Assembly: GCA_025353085.1 (NCBI GenBank) | Contig: JANXRI010000213.1 | Span: 1 to 6,868, forward strand | Direction: 5' to 3' | Length of the DNA: 6,868 nucleotides | DNA from: Betaproteobacteria bacterium | GTDB lineage: Bacteria; Pseudomonadota; Gammaproteobacteria; Burkholderiales; SG8-41 | Part shown: positions 5,752-6,868 of the stretch, piece by piece | Layout of the letters: every line of letters begins with the position of its first letter | Position numbering within the stretch: position 1 is the first letter of the stretch | The notes under the pieces: generated by a model | Seen by the model: the letters and a program-made list of their open reading frames with translations, nothing else | The model's database searches: none | What the model was told of the DNA's origin: nothing | Program-made: the position numbers and the translations under genes

Positions 5752-6642
5752 ATGGCGAGCATAGGGCGGCAGTTCAGGGATTTGATTAACGCACCGGAGA
5801 TTCTGATTCAACCCGGTATTTACGACGGCTACACGGCACGGCTCGTCGAGCATTCGGGTTTTAAGGCGGCGTCGATCTCCGGCGCCGGCGTTTCCGAGAG
5901 TCGGATGGGATGGGCTGACCGCGGCGTGATGACCTTCGATGAGAATCTGAACAACGCGCGGCGGCTTGCCGATTGCACCGATCTCCTGCTGCGCGCCGAC
6001 GCGGATACGGGCTACGGCAACGCAATGACCGTGCACTTCGTCGTGCGCGCATTCGAAAAAGCCGGCATGGCAGCGCTCATGTTCGAAGACCAGGTCTGGC
6101 CGAAACGGTGCGGCCATATGGCCGGCAAATCGTGCATTCCCGCCGGGGAAATGGTGCAGAAAGTCAAAGCGGCGGTCGATGCACGCCGCGATCACGATTT
6201 CGTGATCGTCTCGCGTACCGATGCGGCTGGTCCGCACGGGGTGGATGAAGCGATTCGCCGGCTCAATCTGTATGCGGAAGCGGGCGCCGACGTCATGTAT
6301 GCCGATGCGCTGATGTCGAAAGAAGACATCGCGAAGGTCGCCAAAGGCGTGCCTAAACCGCTGATCGTCAACATGGGGCTCGGCATGCGCACGCGCAAAA
6401 CTACGCCGCTGATGTCGCCGAAGGAGTTGCAGGACATGGGCGTGGCGGGCGTCAGTTACCCGCGCCTTCTGTCGACCGCCGCATTGAAAGGCATGATGAA
6501 CGCGATGGCGGTGTTTAAGGAGGAAGTCGTCACGCACAACCGCGTCGTCGACCGCCCCGATTTGCTCGCGTCGTTCGACGAACTCAACGACCTGATGGGC
6601 ATGCAGGAGCTCGACGAGCTCGAGAAGAAATTCGCGACGTAA
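5752..6642 (+). CDS. Isocitrate lyase/PEP mutase superfamily C-C lyase (2-methylisocitrate/2,3-dimethylmalate lyase-like)
   Basis: A cytoplasmic (beta/alpha)8-barrel enzyme of 296 residues, matching PrpB-type lyases in length. Members split 2-hydroxy-dicarboxylates or -tricarboxylates, typically to pyruvate or glyoxylate plus a second acid, using magnesium. Visible landmarks are SISGAGVSES (41-50), DADTGYG with metal-binding D83 and D85, FEDQ (111-114), the catalytic loop PKRCGH with C120, VSRTDA (153-158, R155), and a helical C-terminal tail. The KRCGH loop marks a lyase rather than a PEP mutase, which has an asparagine/serine-rich loop here. Two differences from PrpB stand out: the usual glutamate in the FPEA segment is aspartate (YADA, D185), and the loop after N207 is longer (MGLGMRTRKTTP). 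The substrate is therefore probably not 2-methylisocitrate. GAGGAG at 5737-5742 lies nine bases before the ATG. The gene follows a Bug receptor by 44 bases and precedes a possible aconitase-type gene. Confidence 0.9.
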   Translation: MASIGRQFRDLINAPEILIQPGIYDGYTARLVEHSGFKAASISGAGVSESRMGWADRGVMTFDENLNNARRLADCTDLLLRADADTGYGNAMTVHFVVRAFEKAGMAALMFEDQVWPKRCGHMAGKSCIPAGEMVQKVKAAVDARRDHDFVIVSRTDAAGPHGVDEAIRRLNLYAEAGADVMYADALMSKEDIAKVAKGVPKPLIVNMGLGMRTRKTTPLMSPKELQDMGVAGVSYPRLLSTAALKGMMNAMAVFKEEVVTHNRVVDRPDLLASFDELNDLMGMQELDELEKKFAT

Positions 6643-6660
6643 TAAAACCCGAAGAAAATC

Positions 6661-6815
6661 TTTCACCGCGAATGACGCGAAACACGCGAAGTAAAAAATC
6701 GAACATGGCAGTAATTTCACGCTGCCCACACTGTTCGTGGCTGAAGCGCTTTGCGCAATTTGTTTACTTTTCTTTTCGCCCTTCCTTTGCGTCCTTCGCG
6801 TCTCTGGCGGTTCAA
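6661..6815. repeat. Long imperfect inverted repeat of the ACCGC...GACGCGAA type
   Basis: The left arm (6661-6693) and the reverse complement of the right arm (about 6780-6815) share ACCGC, four variable bases, GACGCGAA, two bases, ACGC, one base, AAG, all at identical spacing. Within the left arm ACGCGAA is repeated with a 9-base period (6675 and 6684). About 86 bases lie between the arms. Similar intergenic elements reading 'ACCGC...GACGCGAAGGACGC' are, as I recall, widespread in environmental proteobacteria. It could fold into a large hairpin and end transcription after the lyase gene, or be a small non-autonomous mobile repeat. Open frames across it on the minus strand are a by-product of its composition. 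Confidence 0.65.
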
Positions 6816-6846
6816 TATTAAAAGTCGGGCTTGAGAGAGTGCAATA

Positions 6847-6868
6847 ATGGGCATGACCATAGCCGAGA
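6847..6868 (+). CDS. Possible start of a LeuC/aconitase-type dehydratase large subunit (cut by window end)
   Basis: ATG at 6847 opens a frame reading MGMTIAE before the window ends. The MGMTIAEK(I/L) opening is typical of the large subunit of 3-isopropylmalate dehydratase and related hydro-lyases (LeuC, homoaconitase, DmdA), iron-sulfur enzymes that add or remove water on hydroxy-acids. A GAGAGAG tract (about 6833-6839) lies seven bases upstream as a ribosome binding site. A role in the same carboxylic-acid pathway as the adjacent lyase would fit. Only seven residues are seen, so both the family and the gene itself are tentative. A later ATG at 6853 is an alternative start. Confidence 0.42.

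Noticed and set aside
5461..6729. A 422-codon open frame on the minus strand
   Set aside because: It is antisense to the end of the second Bug gene and the whole lyase gene, both clearly coding on the plus strand, and runs through the inverted repeat at its start. The translation shows no recognisable domain.
6780..6846. Promoter for the frame starting at 6847
   Set aside because: TTGCGT (6787-6792) and TATTAA (6816-6821) are 23 bases apart, too far for sigma-70, and no better pair was found by eye.

Overview
The window looks like a high-GC proteobacterial chromosome, most likely betaproteobacterial (Burkholderiales-like). The evidence is two orphan Bug/TctC-type solute-binding proteins, an MdtC-type RND pump paired with its own NodT-family outer-membrane factor, and two GC-rich dispersed intergenic repeats. 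No rRNA, tRNA, transposase, integrase or CRISPR array is visible. This assignment rests on gene content and style only; no database was searched.

Layout. (1) Positions 1-98 do not belong to the RND gene that starts abruptly at 99. On the minus strand they read as a short piece of an FG-GAP/VCBS-like calcium-binding protein, so a chimeric or rearranged junction probably lies at about 97-99. (2) 99-1823 is the C-terminal 574 codons of an MdtC-like RND permease. It overlaps by 4 bases (ATGA) a complete outer-membrane channel lipoprotein gene, 1820-3253. Together they are the distal end of an MdtABC/MuxABC-type efflux operon. (3) 3254-3441 holds a palindromic repeat that probably ends transcription between two convergent genes. 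(4) 3442-4410 (minus) and 4751-5707 (plus) are two Bug-family periplasmic binding proteins, divergently transcribed from a 340-base control region that contains a perfect 15-base palindrome, a candidate sigma-70 promoter and an 8-base direct repeat. (5) 5752-6642 encodes an isocitrate lyase/PEP mutase superfamily enzyme, 44 bases behind the plus-strand Bug gene and probably co-transcribed with it. (6) 6643-6846 contains a long imperfect inverted repeat. (7) At 6847 a new reading frame begins that resembles the N terminus of a LeuC/aconitase-type dehydratase large subunit; the window cuts it after seven codons.

How the genes work together. The left half is drug or detergent export across both membranes: an inner-membrane pump subunit plus an outer-membrane duct, with the adaptor and the second pump subunit expected upstream. 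The right half looks like uptake and breakdown of a small carboxylic acid. A periplasmic binding protein would capture the acid, an aconitase-type hydro-lyase (if the last frame is real) would hydrate or isomerise it, and an ICL-type lyase would split it. No TctA/TctB membrane partner is present. The known pairing of a LeuCD-type hydratase with an ICL-family lyase in 2,3-dimethylmalate metabolism is a useful analogy, but the actual substrate cannot be read from the sequence.
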